This document shows, one piece after another, positions 15,869 to 25,044 of a stretch of DNA of 54,134 nt; within the stretch, counting starts at the first letter, position 1; each line of letters opens with the position of its first letter. The translations under genes were made by a program, and so were the position numbers. Under the pieces are notes generated by a model. The model had not been told where the DNA came from. It saw nothing but the letters and a program-made list of their open reading frames with translations, and searched no databases. This stretch comes from Collinsella sp. AF02-46-1 (GTDB taxonomy: Bacteria; Actinomycetota; Coriobacteriia; Coriobacteriales; Coriobacteriaceae), in assembly GCA_934876235.1 (NCBI GenBank), contig CAKXKM010000004.1, forward strand, positions 1 to 54,134. The letters are read 5' to 3'.

Positions 15869-16882
15869 CTATCCCCTAAATTCAAAGGTGCTCAGGCCAA
15901 ACGTCAGCAGATCGCCGTTGCGCAGCGGGCAGCGCGTAATGCGGCGGTTGTTGACGAGCGTGCCGTTGGTGGAATTGAGGTCCTCGATCGACCAATCCGA
16001 GCCCGTAAAGGTGAGCTGGGCGTGGCGGCGCGACACGTTGGGGTCGCGCAGGGCAATATCGGAAACCGAGCGCTCGCGACCGATAGTCACCTGTGCGGAG
16101 GTGATGCTATGGCTCTCGCCGCTCACGACGTCGACGAGCTGGGCGAGCGGGCGCTGCGGGGCGCGAGTGCTCGCCATGTTGGAGGCGATGCCGGCTGCGG
16201 CGCCTAGGCCCACGGCGGCACCGGTCGCGGCGGCTCCGCCCATGCCGGCAAGCGCGTCGCGCGAGACGGTCTGCGGCACCGGGATGGGTGCTGCGGCGGG
16301 GTCGGGGACGCTAGGCGCGAAGGGGTCTGCCACGGCAAGCGGGTCGGGAGCGGCGGCGCGAGGCGTCGGCTGCTGCTGGGGCATGGCGGCGGGGCGCTGC
16401 TGCTGCGGGGCAGCAAACTGCTGCTGGCCGGCGCGCGGGGCGCTGGCGGCACGGCTTGCCGCGGAGTTGTTTTGGCCCAGACCGTTTTGATAGGCGCGCT
16501 CTTCTTCGTACAGGCGGCCGAGCGTGGGGGCATCGACGTTCTCGGCAAAGACCGAGAACTTGCCGGCGCGCAGCTGCGGATCGATCATAAAGCGCACGAG
16601 GGGCTCGCCGACAAAGACATAGCGGCGCTTTTCGGCCTGCGCCTTCACAAACTCGCGGACCTCGCGCGAAAGCTCGGGGTAGAACGGGGCGAGCATGGGG
16701 TCGTCGTCGGCGGCGATCAGGATGGTATAGAGTGCCGGCGCCGTGTTGACGCCGTTGATCACCAGAGTCTGATCCTCCATGTCGCGAGCGGCCTGCTTGG
16801 CAAGCTTCTTAAAGGAGAACGGGGCACGGGTGGCACCGAAGATGCCGGCCACGTGGTCCTCGAAGATGTTCAGGAAGTTCAC
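15869..16882 (-). CDS. fhaA: DUF3662 and FHA domain protein (FhaA type)
   Basis: A 337-residue cytoplasmic protein. The N-terminal DUF3662 domain (about 1-125) begins MNFLNIFEDHVAGIFG. A Gln/Pro/Ala-rich linker follows (about 140-245), then an FHA domain with VTIGRERSVSDI, VSRRHAQL and DLNSTNGTLVNNR. In mycobacteria FhaA binds phosphorylated MviN and restrains peptidoglycan synthesis; the same role is inferred here. It overlaps the upstream kinase gene by four bases (ATGA). Confidence 0.92.
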   Translation of the reverse strand: MNFLNIFEDHVAGIFGATRAPFSFKKLAKQAARDMEDQTLVINGVNTAPALYTILIAADDDPMLAPFYPELSREVREFVKAQAEKRRYVFVGEPLVRFMIDPQLRAGKFSVFAENVDAPTLGRLYEEERAYQNGLGQNNSAASRAASAPRAGQQQFAAPQQQRPAAMPQQQPTPRAAAPDPLAVADPFAPSVPDPAAAPIPVPQTVSRDALAGMGGAAATGAAVGLGAAAGIASNMASTRAPQRPLAQLVDVVSGESHSITSAQVTIGRERSVSDIALRDPNVSRRHAQLTFTGSDWSIEDLNSTNGTLVNNRRITRCPLRNGDLLTFGLSTFEFRG

Positions 16883-18732
16883 GAAAGATCACTCTCCGTA
16901 TAGGTTCTTTGGTATCCGAGCAAATATAGGCATATCCCAACGATTATAGAGGATAGGGTTCCCGCAACCGCCGCCTTGGCGACGACCGCGGCTGCAAGGC
17001 TGGCAATTTCCATATGGTGTGCAAGACAGGACGCCGCTGCGCAGCCGATGCCGGCGACAGCGATGGCGGCGATTACGGCAAGGTTTGAGCCCTGATCGGC
17101 ACGCTTGGCATGGGCGTTGAGCAGCGCAGATGACGCCGCGGCAGTTGCCGCTACCAGCACAAAGGCAGCCCAAAGGAGTGGGTCTCCCAGCGCTGCGGCA
17201 ACGTTACCGAGCCCCAGCACGCCTCCGGCTGAAAGCGCGACCGTGGCCAGACGGGCAAAAAGTGCGCCCATGCCCGTTGCCGCGGCGGCGCTTGCCGGGC
17301 CGAGCCAAAATGACGCGACGCCGGCGGTGACCCCAGCTGCCAGGAAGGTATTGCCGGTCAGACAGCCAAGCGCGAGTGCACAGGTGAGTGCGGCGCTCGC
17401 GGCAGCCTCGGTGCGACCCCAGGCGATCCACCAACCGGACATGGCGGCGGCAAAGATCACCGCGACGGGCAACATCGACAGGACGCCCTGTGCCTGCATG
17501 GTGGCGTTTGCCATGAGCACCAAAAAGCCCACAGCCGAGATGGCCGAGCCAATCTGGGGGGCCAGGCCGGCCGCCGCTCCGATCGCGATAGCCGCAATGA
17601 CCAGGCCGGGAAGCGCCGCGACGCCGGCCGTCTGCATCAGCAAAAAGCTAAAGGCGCCGCACGTTAGCGCCGAGATAGCGTGCATGGCGTAGTCGCGCGC
17701 ATGGCTCCAGCGCGTGCCTGCCCAGCCGAGTGCGGGGTCGACTTCGATGGTGTCGTCCTCGTAGTGCGACGGCTCGATATCGTCGAGCTCCTGCTCGTCA
17801 TCCGAAAGTTCGCCAACCATTTGCTCCAGGCTGCGACGGCCTTCGCGCACGCTGCCCAGACCGGCAAGGAGCTGGTCGCAAAATGCCTCGATGCTGTTGG
17901 GGCGGTCCTGCGGCATGGGGGAGAGCGCGCTCATGAGCGCGGCCTCGGCTCCCGGGGGAAAGTGTGGTATCAGCTCGCTGGGATAGGTGGCGCCGCCGAT
18001 GATGCGGCCGAGCGAGTCGGCGGGCGTGGCCGCCATAAAAGGAGCGCTGCCGCACAGGCCCTCGTAGATCACACAGGCGAGGGCAAAGACATCGGCGCGC
18101 TCGTCGACCGTGCCGGTCTCGATATCGAGCTGCTCGGGCGGCATGTAGCCGATGGTGCCGCCGCGTGAGCCGCCAAAGCCACCGGCGGACGACAGCCGCG
18201 CCATGCCAAAGTCGGTGAGCTTTACATTGCCCGAGTGGTCGATGAGCACGTTGGCGGGCTTAATGTCCAGGTGGAGTACGCCATTACTGTGGGCGAAGGT
18301 GAGCGCCTGGCCCAGGGCATCGGCAATGGCCGCGGCCTCGTCAAAGGTAAGTGAGTGGCCGTCCGCGCGGTGCAAAAACTCGGCCAGCGACATGCCATCG
18401 ACATATTCCATAACCAGGTAGGCATAGGCTGTGTCGTGCGTAAAGTCGATGACCTGCACGATGTTGGGATGTTGAAGCATGGCGGCAGTGTGCGCCTCGC
18501 GCAGGACATCCATGATGTCGCTAGCGGGCATGCCGGCACCGTTGATAAGGGGGATGCGTTTAATGGCGACGCGGCGGCGCAGGTGCGTGTCGCGGCAGAT
18601 CTCGATGGAGCCAAAACCGCCGGTCGCAAGTGTCTCGAGCGGCTGGTACCGCTTGAGCAGCTCGCGAGAGCTGGTGCCCTCCAAAGGAACGTCCGGCGAG
18701 AACCGGGCGGTATGTTGCGAGAAAAGCGGCAT
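16879..18732 (-). CDS. Multi-pass membrane Ser/Thr protein kinase, non-RD type
   Basis: A 617-residue protein whose ATG at 18732 is chosen because GAGGG lies six bases upstream. The kinase domain (about 25-285) has LATGGFGSIEI, VAIKRI, HLDIKPANVLI and TDFGMARL. The catalytic loop reads HLD instead of HRD, so it lacks the arginine that usually contacts the phosphorylated activation loop. An acidic linker follows, then roughly ten hydrophobic spans that fill the C-terminal half, instead of the single span and PASTA domains of PknB. It holds the place of pknA at the head of the operon. The function of the membrane part is unknown; a sensor is possible. Confidence 0.9.
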   Translation of the reverse strand: MPLFSQHTARFSPDVPLEGTSSRELLKRYQPLETLATGGFGSIEICRDTHLRRRVAIKRIPLINGAGMPASDIMDVLREAHTAAMLQHPNIVQVIDFTHDTAYAYLVMEYVDGMSLAEFLHRADGHSLTFDEAAAIADALGQALTFAHSNGVLHLDIKPANVLIDHSGNVKLTDFGMARLSSAGGFGGSRGGTIGYMPPEQLDIETGTVDERADVFALACVIYEGLCGSAPFMAATPADSLGRIIGGATYPSELIPHFPPGAEAALMSALSPMPQDRPNSIEAFCDQLLAGLGSVREGRRSLEQMVGELSDDEQELDDIEPSHYEDDTIEVDPALGWAGTRWSHARDYAMHAISALTCGAFSFLLMQTAGVAALPGLVIAAIAIGAAAGLAPQIGSAISAVGFLVLMANATMQAQGVLSMLPVAVIFAAAMSGWWIAWGRTEAAASAALTCALALGCLTGNTFLAAGVTAGVASFWLGPASAAAATGMGALFARLATVALSAGGVLGLGNVAAALGDPLLWAAFVLVAATAAASSALLNAHAKRADQGSNLAVIAAIAVAGIGCAAASCLAHHMEIASLAAAVVAKAAVAGTLSSIIVGICLYLLGYQRTYTESDLS

Positions 18733-18891
18733 GGCCAACCCTCGTGCGTTTAAAGTTCGTTTGCGAGCGGCGGGCGCGGGGCCGAGCCGTTCGCGGTGGC
18801 ATAGATGCTGCTAGTGTAGCACGCTCGGGCAGATGGCGAGGATAGCGGGATGCGAGGTGGCCCGATCGATTCGGCCCGTTTCGGCTCGTTT

Positions 18892-19061
18892 GGAAAGCGC
18901 ATCTCAGTTTTCAGCCAAATTATGGGATGCGCTTTCCAAATGGGGTGGGCTGCGGAAACTGCATCCCAGAATATTGCCCTGGAACGGGATGCGCTTTCCG
19001 AACCGGCGTCCAAAAGGAAACCGCATCCCGCTTTGATGTGGGGACTGCGAACAAAAGCCGG
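18892..19061. repeat. Palindromic triplet array B (46-bp units, 62-bp pitch)
   Basis: Complete 46-bp units lie at 18892-18937 and 18954-18999. A third starts exactly in phase at 19016 (GGAAACCGCATCCCG) but its second half is decayed. The first unit is nearly a perfect palindrome (GGAAAGCGCAT and ATGCGCTTTCC). The array fills most of the gap between the divergent kinase gene and the LuxR-type gene. See array A at 7982 and array C at 50182. Confidence 0.83.
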
Positions 19062-19171
19062 ACCGTGATCTGGCGCGGATTGGAGTTCGCCTGAATCATT
19101 GATGCTGGCTGGTGTGAGAACAGAGATAAACGAGCGGCTCGAGCGATATAATGACACGCTATGGAGGCCGT

Positions 19172-21307
19172 ATGCTCTTTTCCCGCCGTTCTGCTACATT
19201 TGCCTGCGCCATTGCGCTTGTCGTAATGGCGGTCACCCCTTATCACCGGTTTTCATCTTCAATCGGCCTAGCGTCAGGTGCAATGACCTGGCTCGTTATC
19301 CTGGGCGCATGCCTCGCGGCGTTTGTTCATGGTGCTGCGCTATGCAAGGGGGGAATGAGAAGGCCGAGGCATCTCGGTGCCATCGGTGTTTTCCTTGGTG
19401 TTATTGCAACGGTTCCCGAATGGGCCGACCTGGCTTTCTATGCTCGCGGAGACTCTATTCCAATCGTGTTTGCACCGATTTGGTTGTTACATGGCGTTTC
19501 GTGTGTCTCGTGCTTTGTTGGGTCGCTGCTTCTCTCATATGTTATTTGGGGCACGGCGGACTCTCCTTTGACGCAGAGGTCGACACGGACTGACGAAAGG
19601 GAAACTCGTCACCCGCAGGACGCGATTTTTACAGAAACAATAGCCGTCATGTCTTGCCTGCTGTTTTGCTGTCGAGTTTCATGGAGAGTCGTTCCCGAGC
19701 CATGGGGGATGCCCCCTGTAACGGCCGCGTCAATTGGCCTTGCGCTTTTAATTCCGTTGGTCTATCTCGCATTGACTGTGGCCCCGCCGTTTTGCCGCCC
19801 TCGTGCCTTTGGCCATGGGCGGCGCGACGTGTTTGCCTGTTCTGTGCTCGTAGCAGTTCCTATTGGTCTTATTCCGGCTGTTGAGGCGACATACTTCGCA
19901 AGCGATGCCGTGGTCATTGCATTGCTGGCGATGGGGTCCGTTATCGCTGCTGCCTTCGTATGCATGTTGCTAAGGGGGAAACGGGACAACAATTCGGATA
20001 TCGCCTGTGCGTCCGACACATTCGATGCGGGGGTGTTTTCCCCTGCCCTGTCGCCTAGAGAAGAGCAGTTTGTTCGACTGCTGCTCAAAGGGAAAACGCC
20101 GGCGGAAATTGCCAAGGAGACGGATACGAAGCCATCGACGGTGAGAACAACGCTTCACCGAGCATACGGGAAGGCGTCGGTTGCGGGCTCACGCGAGCTC
20201 GTGGCGCTGTTTGCGGGTGAGGGCGATACTGTAGGGCATGAGCTACCGCAGCGGCATGCTGACGATATAGTGGCATCAGCTCGAACGCGCCGGCTGTTTC
20301 GATACCTGCTCACATTATTCTTTATCCTCCTTGCGGCGGGGCCCTTGGTAATGGCGGATAGCGATTGGGGGTCCGGTGTTTCGCGGGCTGTCGCCTTTTC
20401 CCTCTTAAGCTACGCATTGGGTCTCGGACTGCTTCTGTCGCTACGCTACGCGGGTGGAAAAGCGAATCGTGGCGCTGCGCTGGATAGAGCGGGTGAAGCG
20501 ATTTGGCTCGGAAGCCCGTACGTATGGGCGGTGCTATCTGCTGTGGAATGGTCTTTTATCTATATCGCGGCATTGATGTGCATACGCGTTCCGTTGATGG
20601 CTGTGCCGGTCCTGTTTTGCGGCGTGGCGTCTACGGCTTCGCTCGCTGTTGGGCTGCGTCCGTTTAAGGTGCATGCCCATGCTCGGGCTATCGTGCCGTT
20701 GGTGTCAATGGGCATGGTTGCCTTAATCTATGCGGTCGCTAGGGGGCGAATCCATGGACTTGCGGTGCTGACGGGGGTGCTGCTCACATATATAGTGATG
20801 CGAAGCTGTCCGCAGCGCAAAATGCTTGGGATATGGATGCTTTGCTTCGGGGCGACGGCTCCTGTTTGGGCTGTCTTGCTCAATATGGTGCAGGATCTGA
20901 CGGTTTTCGAGCCGTTGTTCCTCGCGTCGTTGTTGGGGCAAAGTTCGGCTGTCAATGTCGTCGTGGCAACGGTGATTGTTTGCTGGTCTGTGCCCATGTT
21001 CGTTACGCACATCGCGCTCGCCCGCTCGGTTGAGGACGAGAAGGCCGTCTTGGAGTACCGGGCGAACGGGTCCACCGAAACGGCCCGCGTGCGCCAGCTG
21101 GCCCTGCTTACGTCGCGCTCCCTTTCTGATGTTCAGTCGCAAATTTTGCTGATGACGGCAGAGGGGGCAACGACAAAGGCCATTGCGGAGGATGTCGGTT
21201 ACGCTGCATCTACGGTGCAAGCGCTGCGGTCTGCATCTTACCGCCAGTTGAAGATCAAGAATAAGGCGGAGCTAATTTTATTGTTATCGCAGGTAAATAA
21301 CGTGTAA
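19172..21307 (+). CDS. Membrane protein with two LuxR-type helix-turn-helix domains
   Basis: A 711-residue protein. The start at 19172 is chosen for the GGAGG four bases upstream; an ATG at 19151 lacks such a site. The order appears to be several hydrophobic spans (about 1-280), a LuxR-type HTH (about 292-345, LSPREEQFVRLLLKGKTPAE then STVRTTLHRAY), a second multi-span region (about 370-640), and a final HTH (about 645-706, with AIAEDVGYAASTVQALRSA). Coriobacteria often encode regulators with one membrane half and one C-terminal HTH; here two such halves are joined in one frame. It precedes a secreted protein and an ABC system, which it may control. Confidence 0.82.
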   Translation: MLFSRRSATFACAIALVVMAVTPYHRFSSSIGLASGAMTWLVILGACLAAFVHGAALCKGGMRRPRHLGAIGVFLGVIATVPEWADLAFYARGDSIPIVFAPIWLLHGVSCVSCFVGSLLLSYVIWGTADSPLTQRSTRTDERETRHPQDAIFTETIAVMSCLLFCCRVSWRVVPEPWGMPPVTAASIGLALLIPLVYLALTVAPPFCRPRAFGHGRRDVFACSVLVAVPIGLIPAVEATYFASDAVVIALLAMGSVIAAAFVCMLLRGKRDNNSDIACASDTFDAGVFSPALSPREEQFVRLLLKGKTPAEIAKETDTKPSTVRTTLHRAYGKASVAGSRELVALFAGEGDTVGHELPQRHADDIVASARTRRLFRYLLTLFFILLAAGPLVMADSDWGSGVSRAVAFSLLSYALGLGLLLSLRYAGGKANRGAALDRAGEAIWLGSPYVWAVLSAVEWSFIYIAALMCIRVPLMAVPVLFCGVASTASLAVGLRPFKVHAHARAIVPLVSMGMVALIYAVARGRIHGLAVLTGVLLTYIVMRSCPQRKMLGIWMLCFGATAPVWAVLLNMVQDLTVFEPLFLASLLGQSSAVNVVVATVIVCWSVPMFVTHIALARSVEDEKAVLEYRANGSTETARVRQLALLTSRSLSDVQSQILLMTAEGATTKAIAEDVGYAASTVQALRSASYRQLKIKNKAELILLLSQVNNV

Positions 21308-21311
21308 ACGC

Positions 21312-21349
21312 CTGAGCAATCAACTCAATAGCGGGTGTTTACAGACATC
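21312..21349 (+). terminator. Possible terminator after the LuxR-type gene
   Basis: GTAAACGCC and GGTGTTTAC can pair, and TGAG/CTCA form an inner helix. The tail AGACATCTTTCT is only weakly T-rich, so partial read-through into the secreted-protein gene is possible. Coordinates are approximate by a few bases. Confidence 0.4.
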
Positions 21350-21416
21350 TTTCTCTATTCATGCGAAGGTTGCCGTGCGTCGACGCATTGTTAACCGCTT
21401 TTGATTGGAGAAGGCC

Positions 21417-21929
21417 ATGATTAAGCCAAGGAGCGCTATTGCTCGAATCGGAGTCGGCTTGGTGATTGCAGCTGGTCTGTCCCTAGGGGTTCCCGCTGCA
21501 TCGTTTGCACAAGAGGAGTTTGACACCTCTCAGGTTTCCAGCATTACTCAAAACGCCGATACGGGAATTACGACCTGTACGAACAATGCCGATAAGGCAT
21601 TTAGTTTTCAATGTGCCGGGACGAGTGCAACTGGCTACCGTCAAAAGGATGATTCCTCATCGCTCTATCTGGATATCCAGGGCCATACGGGAAATCCGCT
21701 TCGGTTATATACAGACGGTGCGTATAACACAAGCGGTAGCGGCAGCATGAATTGTACTCAGGGAACGTATCGTTCGAATCACAAGGGACAGTGGGAAATG
21801 TATAACCTCGTCCGTGAGAACGGGCGATCTGCGGCGCGACTGACTGCATGGGCGGAGTCTGGCTACGGCACTGTTATTGGCGTATGGAGCCCCGACTGCG
21901 TCGGGCATTTCCACAAGCTTCCCGCATAG
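21417..21929 (+). CDS. Small secreted protein of unknown function
   Basis: A 170-residue protein with a clear signal peptide: positively charged start, hydrophobic core GVGLVIAAGLSLGV, and a likely cleavage site after PAASFA near residue 31. The mature part, about 139 residues, is rich in Ser, Thr, Asn and Gly, has four cysteines, and ends with GVWSPDCVGHFHKLPA. The WSPD ending and the YRQK...SSLYLDIQ segment recall small exported proteins seen beside ABC systems in Gram-positive bacteria, but I cannot name a family. The ATG has GGAG six bases upstream. It lies 54 bases before the ABC membrane genes. A bacteriocin-like or surface role is possible but unproven. Confidence 0.8.
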   Translation: MIKPRSAIARIGVGLVIAAGLSLGVPAASFAQEEFDTSQVSSITQNADTGITTCTNNADKAFSFQCAGTSATGYRQKDDSSSLYLDIQGHTGNPLRLYTDGAYNTSGSGSMNCTQGTYRSNHKGQWEMYNLVRENGRSAARLTAWAESGYGTVIGVWSPDCVGHFHKLPA

Positions 21930-21983
21930 TTGTTTGAAATGGCTCCCTTCCGGCTTTCTGGGTCGGAAGGGGGAGGAGGACGT

Positions 21984-22865
21984 ATGAACCAAAAGCTCGC
22001 AAGATACGAACTGTCGAAAACGATTAGACGTCCAGCTTTTATCCTTGCTCTCTTGATTGCGGTCGCAGTTGCAATAGCTGCCGCGCTGGAGCCGTGGGCA
22101 AATTTGGAAAAAGAGCGCCACAACCTTCTTTCTTTTGGTTACGGCGTTGGCGTGCAAGCCGAAAATTATCTCGGTCAAACACGTGAAAGCAGCTTCGGTA
22201 ACTGGATTGTTGTGAGCGCGAACGCGCCACTGTCTGCGTCGGTGTTTTTCTATGCACTGCCCCTGCTTGCAATGTTGGCTGGATCTTGGTCGTGTCTCTT
22301 TGAGCGTTTGAGTGGTTATGACATGCAGATATGCACGCGCGTTTCCAGAAAGGCGTACGTGAACGTAAAGATGCTGTCTGCTTTCCTCTCCGCGTTTACA
22401 GTGACTGCCATTCCTCTGCTCGTCAATTTCCTGATCGTCTCGATGCTTTTTCCTGCGTATCTTCCTCGGGTCGATGAGTCGACTTACGTAGGACTTTACC
22501 TGCATAGCTACTTCTCCGGTCTATTTTATTCGCATCCTTTGTCATATGTGCTCGCATACACGCTGTTCGATGCTGTCACGCTCGGGACTTTATCCATGGC
22601 TGTAACTGGCTTCTCAATTTTGTTTCGTAGCAGAATCAAAGCGATAATTGTCCCGTATCTGCTAATGGTTGCGTGGCATTTTGCAAATGGCTGGATCTTC
22701 GGCGTAATGGCTTGTGTGGGGTTTAACTGCAATATCCTCAACAGCATCAGGTCGGAATCGCTGAATAACTGGCCAGACATTCGAGCCGGTTTTGCGGAAA
22801 TCATATTATTGACCCTTGCTTCGTTGGCTTTTTCTGGGGCGTGGAAAAGACGCGAGGTGGTCTGA
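21984..22865 (+). CDS. ABC-2-like membrane subunit, first of two
   Basis: A 293-residue protein with about six hydrophobic segments. The start MNQKLARYELSKTIRRPAF is typical of ABC-2 permeases, where a short cytoplasmic helix precedes the first span. A GGAGGAGG site precedes the ATG at 21984; an upstream TTG in frame is rejected. The second membrane gene overlaps its stop codon. With the ATPase at 23698 it would form an exporter or a lantibiotic-immunity-type (BcrAB/LanFEG-like) transporter. Substrate unknown. Confidence 0.78.
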   Translation: MNQKLARYELSKTIRRPAFILALLIAVAVAIAAALEPWANLEKERHNLLSFGYGVGVQAENYLGQTRESSFGNWIVVSANAPLSASVFFYALPLLAMLAGSWSCLFERLSGYDMQICTRVSRKAYVNVKMLSAFLSAFTVTAIPLLVNFLIVSMLFPAYLPRVDESTYVGLYLHSYFSGLFYSHPLSYVLAYTLFDAVTLGTLSMAVTGFSILFRSRIKAIIVPYLLMVAWHFANGWIFGVMACVGFNCNILNSIRSESLNNWPDIRAGFAEIILLTLASLAFSGAWKRREVV

Positions 22866-23701
22866 TGCTGTTTAGGCTGGTCGCCGCGGACCTGAGGACC
22901 GTTTTGAAGAAGAACATCCTTACTTTTATTGCAATTGCGGCAGTGACCGTTGCGGACTTGGTGTACGCCTACGGATTGTCTTCTGTGTATGGGGTTAGAA
23001 CGGATACCTTGGGGTTTGCGGATAATCTTGCGCTCGTGTTTGCCGGATCTGCTCCGTTTGAGCCTAGGCCCGGGGTCATGTTTGTGCCTCCGCTAGGATG
23101 GCTATTTCTCATTCTGCTTATTCTCTATACAACACTCGACTATCCGACCGAATCGTTGCACGGGTTTGGTTTGCAAGCGCTTGTTCGATGCCGGGCAAGA
23201 ACCCTTTGGTGGGTCTCGCGTTTTATCTTGGTGGCGGCAGTAACGGCATTTTCACTGCTCGTGGTGGTTTGCTCTGTTGTGATTTGGAGCTTGGTGGTGA
23301 GCTCCTCGTTCAGCGCGGTCATTCATGGTGAGTCGCTTCAACTGGCTAATTTGGCGCCGTGGTTTCTCAAAGCTGCCGAGGCAGATGCGCTGCCGTTTTT
23401 CATAGGTCTCTTATTTGCTTTTGAGGCGCTTGCGTTTGCGCAGGCAGCGGTTGGGTTTGTGCTTGGGTCGTCAGTCTCGTTTGTGGTTTTAATGAGCTAC
23501 CTGATCTGCTCGGCATATGCACGACATTGGGCGCTATTGGGTAACGCCTTGATGCTGTTGCGCTGGGGTGGAATTGTCAAAGAGGGAATCGCGGCGGGCT
23601 CGAGTGTCTTGTCATCAATTGGGCTTATGTCGTTATGCCTATCGTTGGGTGGACTGTGGTTTCGAAGGGCCGACCTTATAGAAAAGGGGGACAAGATATG
23701 A
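22865..23701 (+). CDS. ABC-type membrane subunit, second of two
   Basis: A 278-residue, strongly hydrophobic protein with about six spans, starting MLFRLVAADLRTVLKKNIL. The start overlaps the preceding stop codon (TGATG), indicating translational coupling. It shares no obvious sequence with the first membrane protein, so the pair would form a heterodimeric membrane part. Its own stop overlaps the ATPase start. Confidence 0.75.
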   Translation: MLFRLVAADLRTVLKKNILTFIAIAAVTVADLVYAYGLSSVYGVRTDTLGFADNLALVFAGSAPFEPRPGVMFVPPLGWLFLILLILYTTLDYPTESLHGFGLQALVRCRARTLWWVSRFILVAAVTAFSLLVVVCSVVIWSLVVSSSFSAVIHGESLQLANLAPWFLKAAEADALPFFIGLLFAFEALAFAQAAVGFVLGSSVSFVVLMSYLICSAYARHWALLGNALMLLRWGGIVKEGIAAGSSVLSSIGLMSLCLSLGGLWFRRADLIEKGDKI

Positions 23702-24342
23702 GTGTGATCGTAAGGGGCGTATCGAAGCGCATGGGTAAAAACGATGTCCTGCGCAACGTGTCCATCGAGGTTGACCCTGGGACTGTGGTCGGGCTTCAGG
23801 GGATAAACGGTTCGGGTAAGACCATGCTCATGCGAGCGGTTTGCGGGTTGATCAAGCCTACCGAAGGCGAAATCTCTATCGATGGCCAAAGGCTTGGGGC
23901 GGACATCTCGTTCCCGCCGAGTCTGGGGATGTTGATCGAGGCGCCTTCCTTTTTGGGATATCTGTCTGGCTACGACAATCTGAAGCTCATCGCTCAGATC
24001 AAGGGCGTTGCCACCCCCGAGGACATTCGCTCTGCCCTGCGGCTCGTGGGGCTCGATGCAGACGAAAAAAAGAAGTTCCGAGCATACTCGCTTGGGATGA
24101 AGCAGCGTCTGGGGATAGCTGCGGCAATTATGGAGAAGCCGAAGCTGCTTGTTCTCGATGAGCCAACGAATGCCCTCGACGAAGCGGGCGTTGAAATGCT
24201 CAAGCGCGTTGTGGCGATGGCGGCATCAACGGGTCGTGAGGTCCTTCTGTCCAGCCATGACGGAGAGGTGCTCGAGGAACTGGCCGATCGGGTTTACTGC
24301 ATGCGCGACGGTGCCGTTGTGAAAGTTCGGGAAAGGTCGTGA
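23698..24342 (+). CDS. ABC transporter ATP-binding protein
   Basis: A 214-residue nucleotide-binding subunit. Walker A is GINGSGKT, the signature region is YSLGMKQRLGIA (the SLGMKQR variant usual in BcrA-type exporters), Walker B is LLVLDEPTNALDE, and the switch His is in SSHDGE. The ATG overlaps the preceding stop (ATGA). It powers the two membrane proteins encoded just upstream. Confidence 0.93.
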   Translation: MSVIVRGVSKRMGKNDVLRNVSIEVDPGTVVGLQGINGSGKTMLMRAVCGLIKPTEGEISIDGQRLGADISFPPSLGMLIEAPSFLGYLSGYDNLKLIAQIKGVATPEDIRSALRLVGLDADEKKKFRAYSLGMKQRLGIAAAIMEKPKLLVLDEPTNALDEAGVEMLKRVVAMAASTGREVLLSSHDGEVLEELADRVYCMRDGAVVKVRERS

Positions 24343-24347
24343 GCGCG

Positions 24348-25007
24348 ATGAAGAAGACCCTGTGGACGAGAAGATCGGCGCTCGCGCTTTTTTGCTGTGC
24401 TGCTGCCGGCCTTGCGGGCATGAGGGTGAGCGTCGTTAACGGGAACCGGACGGTCATTCCTGAGAAATATTACGCGGAGGGCGAATGGCTCTCGATGGAT
24501 GGAGCGTTTCTGGGGTCGAAGGATGTGGTGACTGATGGGTATTCGTTTTGCATAGACGGGGCAGAGTTGCTCACGCCGCGCGAGTATCTCAAACGAGCAC
24601 ATGACGATTATTCAAAATATGGCACCGTGGATACGAAAACGAGACTGAAGGATGCCGACATCACGTGCGTTATCGCCGTAAAGATGCGTGTCAGAAATAG
24701 GGATAATATCGACGGTGGAATCAAAGCGTATGTTTGGCATCTGGTCCCGGAGTCTGCGCCAAACTATGATTTTGTAGTCAATACCGATCTGATAACGCAA
24801 GCCATGCCGGTCCTTGGCGGCTCTGCTGCGTTTGCCGTGGAGGTTGGGGCAGAAAACGAGTTGCTCGTCCCATTTATGATGCAGAACACCAACGACTATT
24901 TCGAAGGTTACGAGACCGTCCGTTTTGAGAAAGCATTTCCCGGGACTTACACGATGAAGATGACCGATCTGCCGGAGCGGAGGCTCTTAAGGTTTGAAGT
25001 GAAATAG
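24348..25007 (+). CDS. N-terminally anchored or exported protein of unknown function
   Basis: About 219 residues. The N-terminus has a twin-arginine-like TRRSALALF followed by a hydrophobic stretch, so it is a signal peptide or membrane anchor. The rest is soluble and beta-rich by eye. A GTG at 24339 overlapping the ATPase stop (GTGA) is an alternative start; ATG 24348 is taken here without strong evidence. It is the last gene of the ABC cluster, where an extracytoplasmic accessory or immunity-type partner is often found. No family recognised. Confidence 0.7.
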   Translation: MKKTLWTRRSALALFCCAAAGLAGMRVSVVNGNRTVIPEKYYAEGEWLSMDGAFLGSKDVVTDGYSFCIDGAELLTPREYLKRAHDDYSKYGTVDTKTRLKDADITCVIAVKMRVRNRDNIDGGIKAYVWHLVPESAPNYDFVVNTDLITQAMPVLGGSAAFAVEVGAENELLVPFMMQNTNDYFEGYETVRFEKAFPGTYTMKMTDLPERRLLRFEVK

Positions 25008-25044
25008 CTCGAGAGCAAGGCAAAACGGGTCCATTGGCGGTACG

